Assembly (NCBI RefSeq): GCF_019331805.1
Contig: NZ_JAHBBE010000028.1
Span: forward strand, 1-34,495
From: Bifidobacterium pongonis
GTDB lineage: Bacteria; Actinomycetota; Actinomycetes; Actinomycetales; Bifidobacteriaceae
Length of the DNA stretch: 34,495 nucleotides
Direction: 5' to 3'
Below the pieces are notes generated by a model that had not been told where the DNA came from, made no database searches, and saw nothing but the letters and a program-made list of their open reading frames with translations. Below, piece by piece: positions 1-8,342 of this stretch. Numbering within the stretch: the stretch's first letter is position 1; the number at the start of each line of letters is the position of its first letter. The position numbers were made by a program, and so were the translations under genes.

Positions 1-349
1 CGAGCCCCTTGCGGGGGTTCCCGGGATCCTTTCTTTTTTGTCCCGTGTTTTCCTTCCGGTTCCCTTGCGGGGGTTGCCGGGATCCCCTGGTTTTTGTTCC
101 GTGTGTACTCGGCCCCGGGCGTGCCTTGCACATGTCCCGGGGCCCTCGTGTATGTGTATCCAGGGTGATTCCGACTGGGTGGCCATTGTTGAAGCCGCGT
201 GGAACGTCGGAATGCATGAATCACGCAAGTTACCCATCTTTTGCATCATGCAGGCTCTGAGGGGCGTTTTTGTGCGGTTTCGGCCTATACGTGCGATTCT
301 CGTGGATGCTGCGGGCAAGTGTGGGCGATAACGGCGGCGGAATGCAAGA
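1..349. other. Gene-free start of window
   Basis: No convincing coding region is seen. The short open frames here lack ribosome sites and have no recognisable protein character. The stretch holds a duplicated 24-bp element (6-29 and 62-85), a small TGCATGA/TCATGCA dyad (213-219 with 246-252), and presumably the promoter of the PAP2 gene. A TATACG at about 287-292 is a weak -10 candidate. Confidence 0.5.
6..85. repeat. Two-copy 24-bp direct repeat
   Basis: Positions 6-29 and 62-85 are near-identical, with one C/G mismatch at the 15th base, and start 56 bp apart. Each copy contains CCCTTGCGGGGG, which could itself fold into a short C/G stem, followed by CCGGGATCC. The repeat may be part of a longer array to the left of the window. 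Function is unknown. Confidence 0.6.
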
Positions 350-1093
350 ATGGCGGGTATGCGTTTGAACAGAAGAACAACAATAAGCGTCATCATCACC
401 GCAATGGTCTGCCTGATCATCCCCTTCATGGGGTTCCGGCTGCGCTCATCGACGAACGTGGCCGTTGCCGAAACGGACCTTCTGCGCGCGTTGACGGCAT
501 GGCCCGAAAGCCTGAGGGATTGTTCGGCGCTGCTCGCGTTCATGTTCTCCGCGCTGGGTTGCGTGGCAATCCTGGCGGTGCTGGCCGTCATCGACTTCAG
601 AATCGTCAGATCGATACGTACGGTGATCGGCGACATCATCATCGCCGCACTGCCGTTCGCATATGTGACCGGCATCAAATGGCTAGTGGAACGGCCACGA
701 CCGGTGACTGCCGCCGACTCCGCGCTGTTACCCGGCGATCCGAGCTTTCCCAGCGGGCATACCGCAGCCGCGGCTATAGTCGCGGTGATGATCGTTCTGA
801 CCGTACGTAACGCAGCCTACCGGAAAATCGGCAGTATGCCGGGAACCGCGCCCGGACGCGCCGATCAGAGCATTTCGACGGAACGGCGGGGGAGCGGAGC
901 CCCATCCATCGTACGAACCTATGAGCATCGTGCCGTCGCCGCAGGCGTGGCCATCGTCATCGTGGTGGCCTGCTCCCGACTGCTCCTGGGCTTGCATTTC
1001 CCGACCGACGTGCTCACTTCCGCCGTCGTCTGCCCGCTGATCTCCTACATGCTGTGGCGGCTGCGTGAGGATATGCACATGACGAAGGCATGA
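350..1093 (+). CDS. PAP2-family membrane phosphatase
   Basis: A 247-residue membrane protein with the three-part phosphatase signature of the PAP2 (type 2 phosphatidic acid phosphatase) superfamily: KWLVERPRP (110-118), PSGH (134-137) and SRLLLGLHFPTD (209-220). The second-motif His and the third-motif Arg/His are the expected catalytic residues. Hydrophobic segments lie near 11-29, 57-80, 93-109, 139-152, 196-208 and 221-235. Family members remove phosphate from lipid phosphates or undecaprenyl diphosphate at the membrane; the substrate here cannot be told. A hydrophilic insert of about 45 residues separates motifs 2 and 3 (about 152-193), longer than usual. The start is uncertain: ATG 350 and ATG 359 are in frame and neither has a strong ribosome site. 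It stands alone, ending convergent to the MFS gene across a long hairpin. Confidence 0.85.
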   Translation: MAGMRLNRRTTISVIITAMVCLIIPFMGFRLRSSTNVAVAETDLLRALTAWPESLRDCSALLAFMFSALGCVAILAVLAVIDFRIVRSIRTVIGDIIIAALPFAYVTGIKWLVERPRPVTAADSALLPGDPSFPSGHTAAAAIVAVMIVLTVRNAAYRKIGSMPGTAPGRADQSISTERRGSGAPSIVRTYEHRAVAAGVAIVIVVACSRLLLGLHFPTDVLTSAVVCPLISYMLWRLREDMHMTKA

Positions 1094-1132
1094 CGCAGGA
1101 TTGGCCGCGATAGTACAAGGCAAATATATGAA

Positions 1133-1208
1133 CAAGGCCCGCCGGTTGGGCGTCGCAAGAGGAATCAGGAGAGACAATTCCAAGCGACAGCCCAACCGGC
1201 GGGCCTTG
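1133..1208. terminator. Long convergent hairpin
   Basis: A 19-bp perfect inverted repeat (1133-1151 with 1190-1208) continues inward as GTCGC/GCGAC (1152-1156 with 1184-1188, one bulged A) and GGAAT/ATTCC (1161-1165 with 1177-1181). This gives a stem of about 29 bp in the gap between the convergent PAP2 and MFS genes. It has no clear U-tract on either strand. The position suggests a bidirectional terminator. Confidence 0.65.
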
Positions 1209-1264
1209 CCGTATGTGATGTGCGGATCGCCGATTCGGTTCCGCTTCGGCGATCCGACAACGAA

Positions 1265-2518
1265 TCAGCGCACGCGCTTGATGCTGAGCACGGAAATGGC
1301 AGCCACTGCGGTCATCACGATGGCGGTCGGGAACACGAACACGTAGGAGCCGAACACGCTGACGATGGTGGAGGTGATGGCCACGCCGATGGCCTGGCCC
1401 GCGCAGGTGGCGATATTCATGAAGCCGAGATCCTTGCCGGCGGTCTTCTTATCCGGCAGCACGTCCACGTTCAGCGCCTGATCGACGGACAGATACATGC
1501 CGTAGCCGAAGCTGGCGATACCGCCGAACAGGAACATACCCATCTGCGTGGGGAAAATCCACGGCATGGCCAGGCCGACGGCGAAGAAGCAGCAAGCCAC
1601 CACGATCGGGGCCTTGCGGCGGTGCAACGCATCGGCGATCGGACCGGCGGCCAGCGAAGCGACGATCGACACGATCATGGTGATCACGGAAATCACCTGA
1701 ATGGAAGCGGCGGCTTCCAGCTTCGTTTCGCCGATATGATCCTGCAGGATGTACAGCTGGTAGCTGAACACCATCTGATAGGCGACGATGAGGCAGGTGC
1801 GGCAGATGAACGCGCGGTAGAAGTCGGCGCAGTTCTTCAGCGGCGGGACGAGCGATTCGGCCACAACCCTCCACAGCGGCTTGCCGGTTTCCTTCGGCAT
1901 GTCCTTGGAGGAAGGCTCACGCGGCGCGATCACCACGGACAGCACGCCGGCGGCCAGTGCGCACAGGCCGGCGCACACGAATCCGAGTTCCATATGTTCG
2001 ATGAGCGAGGAGCCGATCAGGGTGCCGATGCCCTGGCCGATCACACCACCGGCGCCGATGGCCGCGGAAACCGTGGCACGCGCCGATTCTTCCACCTGAT
2101 CGGAGATACGCGCGTAAATCGGGGCCTGAACCATGTTCAAACCGACCAGAGCCAGCACGTAGATGATGCCGATGATCAGCGCGCTTTGCGGGCGGCTCAA
2201 CGCCCAGAAGCAGAAGCCGTAGATGAACGCGCCGGCGAAGATCCACGGTGTGCGCTTGCCCCAACGGCTTGCGGTACGGTCGGACAGTGCGCCGATGAAC
2301 AGGGCGATGAAGATGGAGGCGATCGAGCCGGCGGCGTTGATGGAACCGAGCACCGCCGTGGAGTTCGCGATGCCGATATCGCGTAGGCGCTGGGGGACGA
2401 GCACGGACATGGTCATGTAGAACGCCGCGCCGGACAGCACCGCGAAGGCCAGGAAACCTCCCGTGAACCGCCATTTATTCGTGGAGGAAACGGGACGGAC
2501 GCTTATGGTTTCTGACAT
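1265..2518 (-). CDS. MFS sugar transporter (putative)
   Basis: A 417-residue polytopic membrane protein with about 12 hydrophobic segments and a central charged loop (about 195-220). The motif SDRTASRWGKRTPW after the second segment (about 79-92) is the loop 2-3 signature of the major facilitator superfamily and resembles the SDRxxxRWGRRRPW form of disaccharide/sucrose-type carriers. A second copy of the loop motif, ADALHRRKAP, follows in the C-terminal half, as expected from the internal duplication of the family. It lies 115 bp downstream of, and co-directional with, the GH13 alpha-glucosidase. A role in importing the glucosides that enzyme cleaves is likely but inferred. The ATG at 2518 is preceded by GAAGGTGA. 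Exact substrate unknown. Confidence 0.85.
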   Translation of the reverse strand: MSETISVRPVSSTNKWRFTGGFLAFAVLSGAAFYMTMSVLVPQRLRDIGIANSTAVLGSINAAGSIASIFIALFIGALSDRTASRWGKRTPWIFAGAFIYGFCFWALSRPQSALIIGIIYVLALVGLNMVQAPIYARISDQVEESARATVSAAIGAGGVIGQGIGTLIGSSLIEHMELGFVCAGLCALAAGVLSVVIAPREPSSKDMPKETGKPLWRVVAESLVPPLKNCADFYRAFICRTCLIVAYQMVFSYQLYILQDHIGETKLEAAASIQVISVITMIVSIVASLAAGPIADALHRRKAPIVVACCFFAVGLAMPWIFPTQMGMFLFGGIASFGYGMYLSVDQALNVDVLPDKKTAGKDLGFMNIATCAGQAIGVAITSTIVSVFGSYVFVFPTAIVMTAVAAISVLSIKRVR

Positions 2519-2571
2519 GATGATTCACCTTCGAATGGATGTCATGGATGGTTGATGAAAAGGGAATCCGG

Positions 2572-2600
2572 GCCGCCGCGGAAAAGGTTTCCGCGGCGGC
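2572..2600 (-). promoter_or_regulatory. Intercistronic GC-rich hairpin
   Basis: A 13-bp perfect stem (2572-2584 with 2588-2600) with a 3-nt loop lies between the stop of the alpha-glucosidase and the start of the MFS gene. There is no U-tract, so it is more likely an RNA stabiliser or partial attenuator than a full terminator. Confidence 0.5.
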
Positions 2601-2633
2601 GGGATGAGTGAGAGAGAAAAGGGAAGAACAAAA

Positions 2634-4385
2634 TCAGAGCTGGATCCAGGCGGAGGTGTCCTGGGGCAGCAGGCCATCTTCGGTGAGCGGACCGGAGGTC
2701 AGCAGGATCTCACCCTTGGGGAGGGCGACGGGTTCGCTGCCGAAGTTGGTGATGGATGCCCAGCCGTTGGCGCGCTTGTAGGCGATGGTGCCGCCGGGGA
2801 ATCCGTTGGCGCCGTCGGGGCGGTCGCTCGCCTTGTCTTCGGGCAGCCATTCGAGGCTCAGATCGGTGGTCTGCAGCTGGTGGCGAAGCTTGAGCACGGC
2901 ACGGTACAGGTTCAGCATGGAATCGGGGTCTGCGTTTTCGACGTCGACCGCGAAATCCTTGTACCATTTCGGCTGCGGCAGATGCGGATCATGCTCGGCG
3001 CCGACGGGGGAGAACCCGAAGGAACCGCCGTGACCGAACTCGTCGTCGGGATCATCGAGTTTCGGAGCGTCCGAGGCGACCCACGGCAGCGGGACACGGC
3101 AGCCGTCACGGCCCTTGGTGATCGCCGAACGTGCGGTACGGAAGGCCGAAGGATCCTCCAGTTCATCCCACGGCATGTCCGCGACCTCGAAGAGTCCGAG
3201 CTCCTCACCTTGGTACACGTAGGCCGAACCGGGCAGCGCCATTTCCATCATGATCGCGGCGCGGGCACGCTTGGTGCCGAGTTCACGGTTCTCCTCGTAG
3301 GTGGTGCCGTCGCGCAGCAGCCAGTCGAGGGCGAGACGATGGTATTCGCCGGTCGGCACCTGCGGCAGGGCGTAGCGGGTGGCGTGCCGGATCACATCGT
3401 GGTTGCTCATCACCCAGGTGGCGGTGGAACCGGAGCGTTCGGCGCTTTCCAGACCTTCCTCGATGGCGAGGTGCATGTCGTCGCGGATCCAATCCTTCTT
3501 GGCGAATTCGAAGTTGAAGATCTGGCCAAGATCGTCCGGCGAGGCGTACAGATGCTGGCGGCTCGGACGTACCCAGGCTTCGGCCACGGCGAATGCCGGC
3601 GGATCGTATTCGTTGAACACCTTGCGCCACTCGTGGTAGATGTCGTGCACTTCGTCGCGGTCGATCACCGGGTGGGAACCGTCTTCCGGCTGGTCGTTGG
3701 TGCACCACACCACGTAGTTGTCGAGGTCATCGCGGTCGAGATCCTTGGCGAGGCCGTGCGCCACGTCCACGCGGAAGCCGTCCGCGCCGTGGTCGAGCCA
3801 GAAGCGCAGCGTCGTGATGAAGTCGGCGCGCACTTCGGGGTTCTTCCAGTTCCAGTCGGGCTGTTCCTTGGTGAACATGTGCAGATACCACTGGCCGTCG
3901 GGCACGCGGGTCCAGGCGGGGCCGCCGAAATGGTTCTGCCAGTTGGTCGGAGGCTGGTCGCCGTTGGGGCCCTTGCCGTCGCGGAAGATGTAGCGGTCGC
4001 GTTCGGGGGAGCCGGGTTCGGCGGCCAGCGCGGCCTTGAACCATTCGTGGCGGTTCGAGGAGTGGTTGGGGACGATGTCGACGACGACTTTGATGCCGTG
4101 GGCGTGGGCGGATTTCGCGAGTTCGTCGAAATCGTCCATGGTGCCGAGTTTCGGATCGACGTTGCGGTAGTCGTCCACGTCGTAGCCGCCGTCGGCGAGC
4201 TGGGACGGGTAGAAAGGGCTCAGCCAGATGGCGTCCACGCCCAGTTCATGCAGGTAACCGATTTTCTCGGTCACGCCGGCGATGCTGCCGAGGCCGGATC
4301 CGCGGGAATCCTTGAAGGAGCGCGGGTAGACTTGGTAGACCACGGCCTGCTTCCACCACAATGCGGGGTCGGTGACTTCGGTCAT
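2634..4385 (-). CDS. GH13 alpha-glucosidase (oligo-1,6-glucosidase type)
   Basis: A 583-residue cytoplasmic enzyme of glycoside hydrolase family 13, the usual length for oligo-1,6-glucosidase/alpha-glucosidase. The conserved regions are in order: DIVPNHSS (103-110), GFRVDVAHG with nucleophile Asp207, AVAEAW with acid/base Glu269, and VMSNHDVIRH with Asp330. The N-terminus WWKQAVVYQVYPRSF (10-24) is typical of the family. A Val follows the nucleophile Asp, which in characterised homologues goes with alpha-1,6 activity; substrate preference remains inferred. No signal peptide, so it acts on imported oligosaccharides such as isomaltose, panose or maltose-type sugars. The start ATG 4385 has a good AAGGAGGATA site; an upstream in-frame start is possible but has none. 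It is transcribed divergently from the LacI gene, towards the MFS gene, and is probably repressed by that LacI protein. Confidence 0.93.
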   Translation of the reverse strand: MTEVTDPALWWKQAVVYQVYPRSFKDSRGSGLGSIAGVTEKIGYLHELGVDAIWLSPFYPSQLADGGYDVDDYRNVDPKLGTMDDFDELAKSAHAHGIKVVVDIVPNHSSNRHEWFKAALAAEPGSPERDRYIFRDGKGPNGDQPPTNWQNHFGGPAWTRVPDGQWYLHMFTKEQPDWNWKNPEVRADFITTLRFWLDHGADGFRVDVAHGLAKDLDRDDLDNYVVWCTNDQPEDGSHPVIDRDEVHDIYHEWRKVFNEYDPPAFAVAEAWVRPSRQHLYASPDDLGQIFNFEFAKKDWIRDDMHLAIEEGLESAERSGSTATWVMSNHDVIRHATRYALPQVPTGEYHRLALDWLLRDGTTYEENRELGTKRARAAIMMEMALPGSAYVYQGEELGLFEVADMPWDELEDPSAFRTARSAITKGRDGCRVPLPWVASDAPKLDDPDDEFGHGGSFGFSPVGAEHDPHLPQPKWYKDFAVDVENADPDSMLNLYRAVLKLRHQLQTTDLSLEWLPEDKASDRPDGANGFPGGTIAYKRANGWASITNFGSEPVALPKGEILLTSGPLTEDGLLPQDTSAWIQL

Positions 4386-4414
4386 GAGTATCCTCCTTGA
4401 TGACATGACGCCTG

Positions 4415-4434
4415 TTGTGCAAGCGCTTGTGCAA
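4415..4434. promoter_or_regulatory. LacI-type operator 1
   Basis: TTGTGCAAGCGCTTGTGCAA, with the perfect 10-bp palindrome CAAGCGCTTG at 4420-4429. It sits 30-50 bp upstream of the glucosidase start codon, a position suited to repression of that gene. Confidence 0.8.
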
Positions 4435-4551
4435 ATTCTGCGCATGATTCTTGCTGTTCGTGTTTGGTGAATAGCTTGGGAATCATGAAGTTTTCAATTG
4501 TTCGCTCGCGCACTCAACGTTGCTGCTGAACGGTTTGTTGACATAAATAAT

Positions 4552-4574
4552 AGCGCTTGCGCAAATTTGCGCAA
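4552..4574. promoter_or_regulatory. LacI-type operator 2 with 18-bp palindrome
   Basis: AGCGCTTGCGC (4552-4562) runs into a perfect 18-bp palindrome, TTGCGCAAATTTGCGCAA, at 4557-4574. Two overlapping dyads share the TTGCGC part. This lies just downstream of the TTGACA at 4538-4543. Confidence 0.75.
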
Positions 4575-4637
4575 CGTTGTTGGGCGTGTTGCGGTTTGTT
4601 GCTGGCAATATTGGTAAAAAATCAGGCTCTGATTAAT

Positions 4638-4650
4638 GCAAGCGCTTTTA
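4638..4650. promoter_or_regulatory. LacI-type operator 3
   Basis: GCAAGCGCTTTTA shares the CAAGCGCTT core (4639-4647) with operator 1. It lies about 85 bp upstream of the LacI start codon, which suggests autoregulation. Confidence 0.65.
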
Positions 4651-4732
4651 CTGTTGTGGTGTGTACTATGATGTATGCCTATCGAAACGGCAGGGATTCC
4701 CAGTCGCCACGCAGCATTTTCAAGGAGGACAC

Positions 4733-5770
4733 GTGGGCCGCACCACCATCGCAGACGTCGCGCAGGCGGCAGGGGTTTCGGTATCCACGGTCTCCAGGGC
4801 ATTGCGCGGCTTGGATCGGGTGAACCCCGCCACACGCAGGCGCATCGAGGAAGAGGCGGAACGCCTGCACTTCTCGTTCTCCAGAAGCGCCTCGTCACTG
4901 GCATCGGGCAAAACCATGCGCGTGGCCATGCTGCTGCCGAGCGAGATGAGCAGCTGGTTCAACTCGCACGCCTTCGAAGGCGTCTATGAAGTGCTCGCCC
5001 CACAAGGGTACGACGTCATCCCCTATATCGTGTGGAACGCGGACGAACTCGACCGCTTCCTCCAAAGCCTTCCCGGCAACCGCAACGTGGACGCCATCAT
5101 CGTCGCATCATTCGACTTCGACGAAGCCAAAGGGCGCATCCTCGGCGAATCGAACGTCCCCGTCATCGGCATCAACACCCCCAACGTACACGGGCTTGAC
5201 GCCTCGGCCAGCATCGACGACATGACCGCCATCGGGAACGTGGTGCGCTTCATGCGCTCGCAAGGGCATAAGACGCTCGCATACGTAAGCCAACCGGTGA
5301 ACGCCTCGCCGTTCATCTGCTCCGATTCCGTCCGCGAACGCGGCTTCCTGCAAGCCGCCACCGAATGCGGCTACGGGGACGGCGACATCATCACGATCCC
5401 CTCGCTGCGCACTGCGGGAGGCCAATCGGAACAGGACGTGTACTCGGGAATCGTCGCGCAACTGCTCAGCGCGGTCAGGAGGCCGACCGGCATCTGCGTC
5501 TCCAACGATGCGGCCGCGGTGCCGCTGATCAAGGAAATGCGCCGCGTCGGCTGGCAGGTTCCGCAGGACACGTCGGTAATCGGCTTCGACGACGATCCGA
5601 GCGCGGCCATCGCCGACCTGACCACCGTGCACCAGAATCCGGTGGAAACCGGGCGCGAAGCGGCACGCAAGGCCCTCGCGCTGATGAACGGGCAGACCTT
5701 GGAGGAGCCGTTCACCTTCATGCCGACATCGCTCGTGCTGCGCGGCACCACGGAACACATGTCGCGCTGA
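4733..5770 (+). CDS. LacI-family transcriptional regulator
   Basis: A 345-residue sugar-responsive repressor. An N-terminal LacI helix-turn-helix (RTTIADVAQAAGVSVSTVSR, about 3-22) and hinge helix (about 45-58) precede a periplasmic-binding-protein-like effector domain. The C-terminal domain shows DDDPSAAIADLTTVHQ, typical of the GalR/LacI fold. The GTG at 4733 is chosen because AAGGAGG lies four bases upstream and the HTH begins right after it; the upstream in-frame ATG (4661) would add 24 residues not typical of the family. Divergent from the alpha-glucosidase, with CAAGCGCTT operators between them, so it most likely controls the glucosidase-MFS unit and itself. The effector is probably an alpha-glucoside or glucose, which is inferred. 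Confidence 0.93.
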   Translation: MGRTTIADVAQAAGVSVSTVSRALRGLDRVNPATRRRIEEEAERLHFSFSRSASSLASGKTMRVAMLLPSEMSSWFNSHAFEGVYEVLAPQGYDVIPYIVWNADELDRFLQSLPGNRNVDAIIVASFDFDEAKGRILGESNVPVIGINTPNVHGLDASASIDDMTAIGNVVRFMRSQGHKTLAYVSQPVNASPFICSDSVRERGFLQAATECGYGDGDIITIPSLRTAGGQSEQDVYSGIVAQLLSAVRRPTGICVSNDAAAVPLIKEMRRVGWQVPQDTSVIGFDDDPSAAIADLTTVHQNPVETGREAARKALALMNGQTLEEPFTFMPTSLVLRGTTEHMSR

Positions 5771-5774
5771 CGCA

Positions 5775-5802
5775 CGGCGGCCGCCCAAGCGCAAGGCCGC
5801 CG
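5775..5802 (+). terminator. Weak GC hairpin after lacI gene
   Basis: CGGCGGCC (5775-5782) pairs with GGCCGCCG (5795-5802) just after the LacI stop. The stem is 8 bp with a 12-nt loop and no U-tract. A terminator role is plausible only. Confidence 0.35.
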
Positions 5803-5839
5803 GGCCGTCGCCGTTCTCCCTACCTCGCGGTATCTTCAT

Positions 5840-5863
5840 ATGTTCGGCTTCCCGGCCGAACAT
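5840..5863 (+). other. Hairpin in orn leader
   Basis: ATGTTCGGC (5840-5848) pairs with GCCGAACAT (5855-5863), a 9-bp stem with a 6-nt loop 28 bp before the orn start codon. It could be a terminator stem or a leader structure; no U-tract follows. Confidence 0.35.
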
Positions 5864-5891
5864 GAGCAAACGACAATGAAACGAGGCAACG

Positions 5892-6542
5892 ATGGTAGAT
5901 GCGCATGACGGCGAAACATACACCGCGGAAGGGTCGCGTCTGATCTGGATCGACTGTGAAATGACCGGTCTGGATATCTTCGGCGGCGACGAATTGGTGG
6001 AAGTCTCCGTGGTTCCCACCGATTTCGACCTGAACGTGCTGGACGAAGGCGTCGACTACGTCATCAAGCCCAGCCAGAAGGCCGTCGATCACATGAACGA
6101 TTTCGTGCGCGACATGCACACCCGCTCCGGCCTGATCAACGAATGGGAAAACGGTCTGTCGCTGGAGGAAGCACAGGCCAAGGTCGTCGAATACGTCAAG
6201 CGGTTCACCCCCGACGGCGTCAAGCCGCTGCTGGCCGGCAACTCCATCGGCTCCGACAAGAAGTTCCTCGACCACTACATGCCGGAACTCATGGAACACC
6301 TGCACTACCGCGTCATCGACGTGAGCACGCTCAAAGAACTCGCACGCCGCTGGTACCCCGCCGTGTACCGCAACCGTCCGCCGAAGAACGGCGGCCACCG
6401 TGCGCTCGCCGACATCATCGAATCGCTTGACGAACTGCGCTACTACCGCAAGGCCTTCATGGCTCCGGCCCCCGGCCCCGATGATGCCGCCGCCAAGGCC
6501 ATGGCCGACGATATCGCGGCCACGAGCATTCTGAACAAGTAA
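5892..6542 (+). CDS. orn: Oligoribonuclease
   Basis: A 216-residue DEDDh 3'-5' exoribonuclease that finishes RNA decay by degrading 2-5 nt oligoribonucleotides, including pGpG, to mononucleotides. The active-site residues are visible: Asp21 and Glu23 in [10 protein letters not shown], Asp122 in [12 protein letters not shown], His169 in GGHRALAD and Asp174. An N-terminal extension of about 14 residues ([14 protein letters not shown]) and an Ala-rich C-tail exceed the E. coli form, as is common in actinobacteria. The start ATG 5892 follows ACGAGGCA. The helicase gene follows 37 bp later on the same strand, so the two are probably co-transcribed. Confidence 0.95.
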   Translation: MVDAHDGETYTAEGSRLIWIDCEMTGLDIFGGDELVEVSVVPTDFDLNVLDEGVDYVIKPSQKAVDHMNDFVRDMHTRSGLINEWENGLSLEEAQAKVVEYVKRFTPDGVKPLLAGNSIGSDKKFLDHYMPELMEHLHYRVIDVSTLKELARRWYPAVYRNRPPKNGGHRALADIIESLDELRYYRKAFMAPAPGPDDAAAKAMADDIAATSILNK

Positions 6543-6579
6543 GCGAAGGCGAAGCGAACCCCGCGAGGCGAGGAGAGAT

Positions 6580-8016
6580 ATGCAGCAGTCGGAAGCGCTG
6601 GCCATTCTGAACGCCGGGGCGAACGTGTTCCTCACGGGTGCCCCCGGCGCGGGCAAAACCTACGTGCTCAACGAGTTCGTGCGTGCGGCTCGTGAAGAGG
6701 GCGCGAACGTCGCGGTCACCGCATCCACGGGCATTGCGGCCACGCATATCAACGGCCAGACCATCCACTCCTGGAGCGGCATCGGTCTGGCCACCTCGTT
6801 GAGCGAGCGCCTGCTCAAAACAATCCGTACGCGACGCAAACGCAAACTGCAGGCGGCCGACGTCCTCGTCATCGACGAAGTGTCGATGATGCACGCCTGG
6901 CTGTTCGACATGGTCGATCAGGTGTGCCGTAGGATCCGACTCGACCCGCGCCCGTTCGGCGGGCTGCAGGTCGTGGTCTGCGGTGATTTCTTCCAGCTGC
7001 CGCCGGTCAGCACCTCCAACCGCAATCACGATGTGATCGCGCCGACTCCGGAATTCGTGGCATCCCGTGAACGGTACGCCAGTTTGGGCAGGGACCCGGA
7101 AGGGTTCATCACCGAATCGTTGGTATGGGATGAGCTTGATTGCACCGTCTGCTACTTGACCGAACAGCACCGTCAGGATGATGGCAGGCTGCTGGGCGTG
7201 CTTACCGACATTCGGCAGGGTAGCGTTAACGATGATGACCGCGCCGCGCTGGCGACACGCCTCGGTGTACTGCCCGAACCCGGCCAGCAGGCGGTGAATC
7301 TGTTCCCCGTGAACAAGCAGGCGGACACGCTGAACGATATGAGACTGTTTGAGATCCGCGAGGAGCCGCACGAGTATTTCGCGACGGCGGCCGGGCCGGT
7401 GAACCTGGTGGAACGCCTCAAACGCAATATGCTTGCGCCGGAACGGCTGCAGTTGAAGACCGGCGCGGCGGTGATGGCCGTGCGCAACGACCAGAACCAT
7501 CAATTCGTCAACGGGTCGCTCGGCACGGTTCGGGCGTTCGTGCCGGAATCGAAGGGCGGTTGGCCGATCGTCGAATTCGAAAACGGCAATATCGTCACCA
7601 TGAAACCCGATTGTTGGGAGATGATGGACGGCGACACCGTGCTCGCCAGCGTGAACCAGGTGCCGTTGCGCTGTGCGTGGGCGATCACGATCCACAAATC
7701 GCAGGGTATGACGCTCGACCGCGCGGTGATGGATCTGCGACGCACCTTCGCGCCGGGCATGGGGTATGTGGCGCTCTCCCGCGTGGAATCGATGCAAGGG
7801 CTGTACCTGACCGGGGTGAACGAGCGCATGTTTCTCGTCTCGCCGGATGCGGTCATGCTTGACGGCGATCTTCGGTCCGCGTCCGGCGAAGCGTCCGACA
7901 AGCTTCGTGACGAAGGCGCGACGGCGTTCATTCCTTCCATCGCACATGCCGATGGGGCTTCCGAAGATGGGAGCAACGGGGGAGAAGGGGACTTCGCTCA
8001 GGATTCGCTGTTCTGA
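6580..8016 (+). CDS. PIF1/RecD2-like superfamily 1 helicase
   Basis: A 478-residue SF1B-type DNA helicase. Walker A is GAPGAGKT (20-27), motif II is VLVIDEVSMM, motif III is CGDFFQLPPV, and the C-terminal UvrD-like part carries AITIHKSQGMTLDRAVMDL followed by GYVALSRVESMQGL. These are the PIF1/RecD landmarks. Such proteins unwind 5'-3' and act at stalled forks, G-rich structures or in repair. No extra nuclease or DNA-binding domain is seen; the last 60 residues are low-complexity. The ATG 6580 has a CGAGGAGA site. It follows orn by 37 bp; the functional link with RNA-oligonucleotide turnover, if any, is unclear. Confidence 0.9.
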   Translation: MQQSEALAILNAGANVFLTGAPGAGKTYVLNEFVRAAREEGANVAVTASTGIAATHINGQTIHSWSGIGLATSLSERLLKTIRTRRKRKLQAADVLVIDEVSMMHAWLFDMVDQVCRRIRLDPRPFGGLQVVVCGDFFQLPPVSTSNRNHDVIAPTPEFVASRERYASLGRDPEGFITESLVWDELDCTVCYLTEQHRQDDGRLLGVLTDIRQGSVNDDDRAALATRLGVLPEPGQQAVNLFPVNKQADTLNDMRLFEIREEPHEYFATAAGPVNLVERLKRNMLAPERLQLKTGAAVMAVRNDQNHQFVNGSLGTVRAFVPESKGGWPIVEFENGNIVTMKPDCWEMMDGDTVLASVNQVPLRCAWAITIHKSQGMTLDRAVMDLRRTFAPGMGYVALSRVESMQGLYLTGVNERMFLVSPDAVMLDGDLRSASGEASDKLRDEGATAFIPSIAHADGASEDGSNGGEGDFAQDSLF

Positions 8017-8165
8017 ACGACTGCCGTCCGTTCGGCGTGGAATAATAGACCCTGTTAAGGGGGTATTCGCCGTACCGGAGCCCAAGCCGACATCTTCACG
8101 CTGTACGGCAGGACCGCGGCGCCGACGATTGCCCATCAACGTTGAGAGCGAAAGGTGATTCGATA

Positions 8166-8342
8166 ATGAAGATGGTGGTTTCCGGCCTGCTGACCTGTGT
8201 GATGGCGTTCTCGCCGGCGGCAAGCGTCAGCGTGACCAATGCGGGTGACGGCGATGCGGGCGATAGCACCCGCATCGCATGCCCGTCATACCCTACGTGC
8301 AAGAAGATTCCCGCATGCGCATCAGTGTGCAAGGCGAAGTAA
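8166..8342 (+). CDS. Small secreted four-cysteine peptide
   Basis: A 58-residue peptide matching no family I recognise. Residues 1-24 look like a signal peptide: Lys2, a hydrophobic core VVSGLLTCVMAF, then small residues SPAAS suiting signal peptidase I. A short acidic linker (GDGDAGD, 27-33) leads to the C-terminal CPSYPTCKKIPACASVCKAK, a cationic tail with Cys39, Cys45, Cys51 and Cys55, suited to two disulfides or thioether rings. ATG 8166 follows AAAGGTGA at a 7-nt spacing, a good ribosome site; an in-frame TTG at 8142 is less likely. The 3' end overlaps the histidine kinase gene by 21 bp in convergent orientation. A role as signal, bacteriocin-like peptide or small adhesin-type peptide is speculation. 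Confidence 0.6.
   Translation: MKMVVSGLLTCVMAFSPAASVSVTNAGDGDAGDSTRIACPSYPTCKKIPACASVCKAK

Larger units (their letters stand above)
4386..4732. promoter_or_regulatory. Divergent glucosidase/lacI promoter region
   Basis: This 347-bp gap separates the divergent alpha-glucosidase and LacI genes. It is AT-richer than its surroundings and carries at least three LacI-type operators, listed separately. A consensus -35 TTGACA is seen at 4538-4543 on the plus strand, but the hexamer 17 bp downstream (GCAAAT) is a poor -10 and falls inside the second operator, as a repressible promoter would. Transcription starts cannot be fixed from sequence alone. Confidence 0.7.

Noticed and set aside
2604..4400. 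A 598-codon plus-strand open frame opposite the GH13 gene
   Set aside because: It is a by-product of GC-rich codon bias: the minus strand encodes all GH13 catalytic motifs, while this frame has no recognisable domain or ribosome site.
8142..8165. TTG start for the small secreted peptide
   Set aside because: It would place eight charged or polar residues before the signal peptide, and ATG 8166 has the better-spaced AAAGGTGA site.
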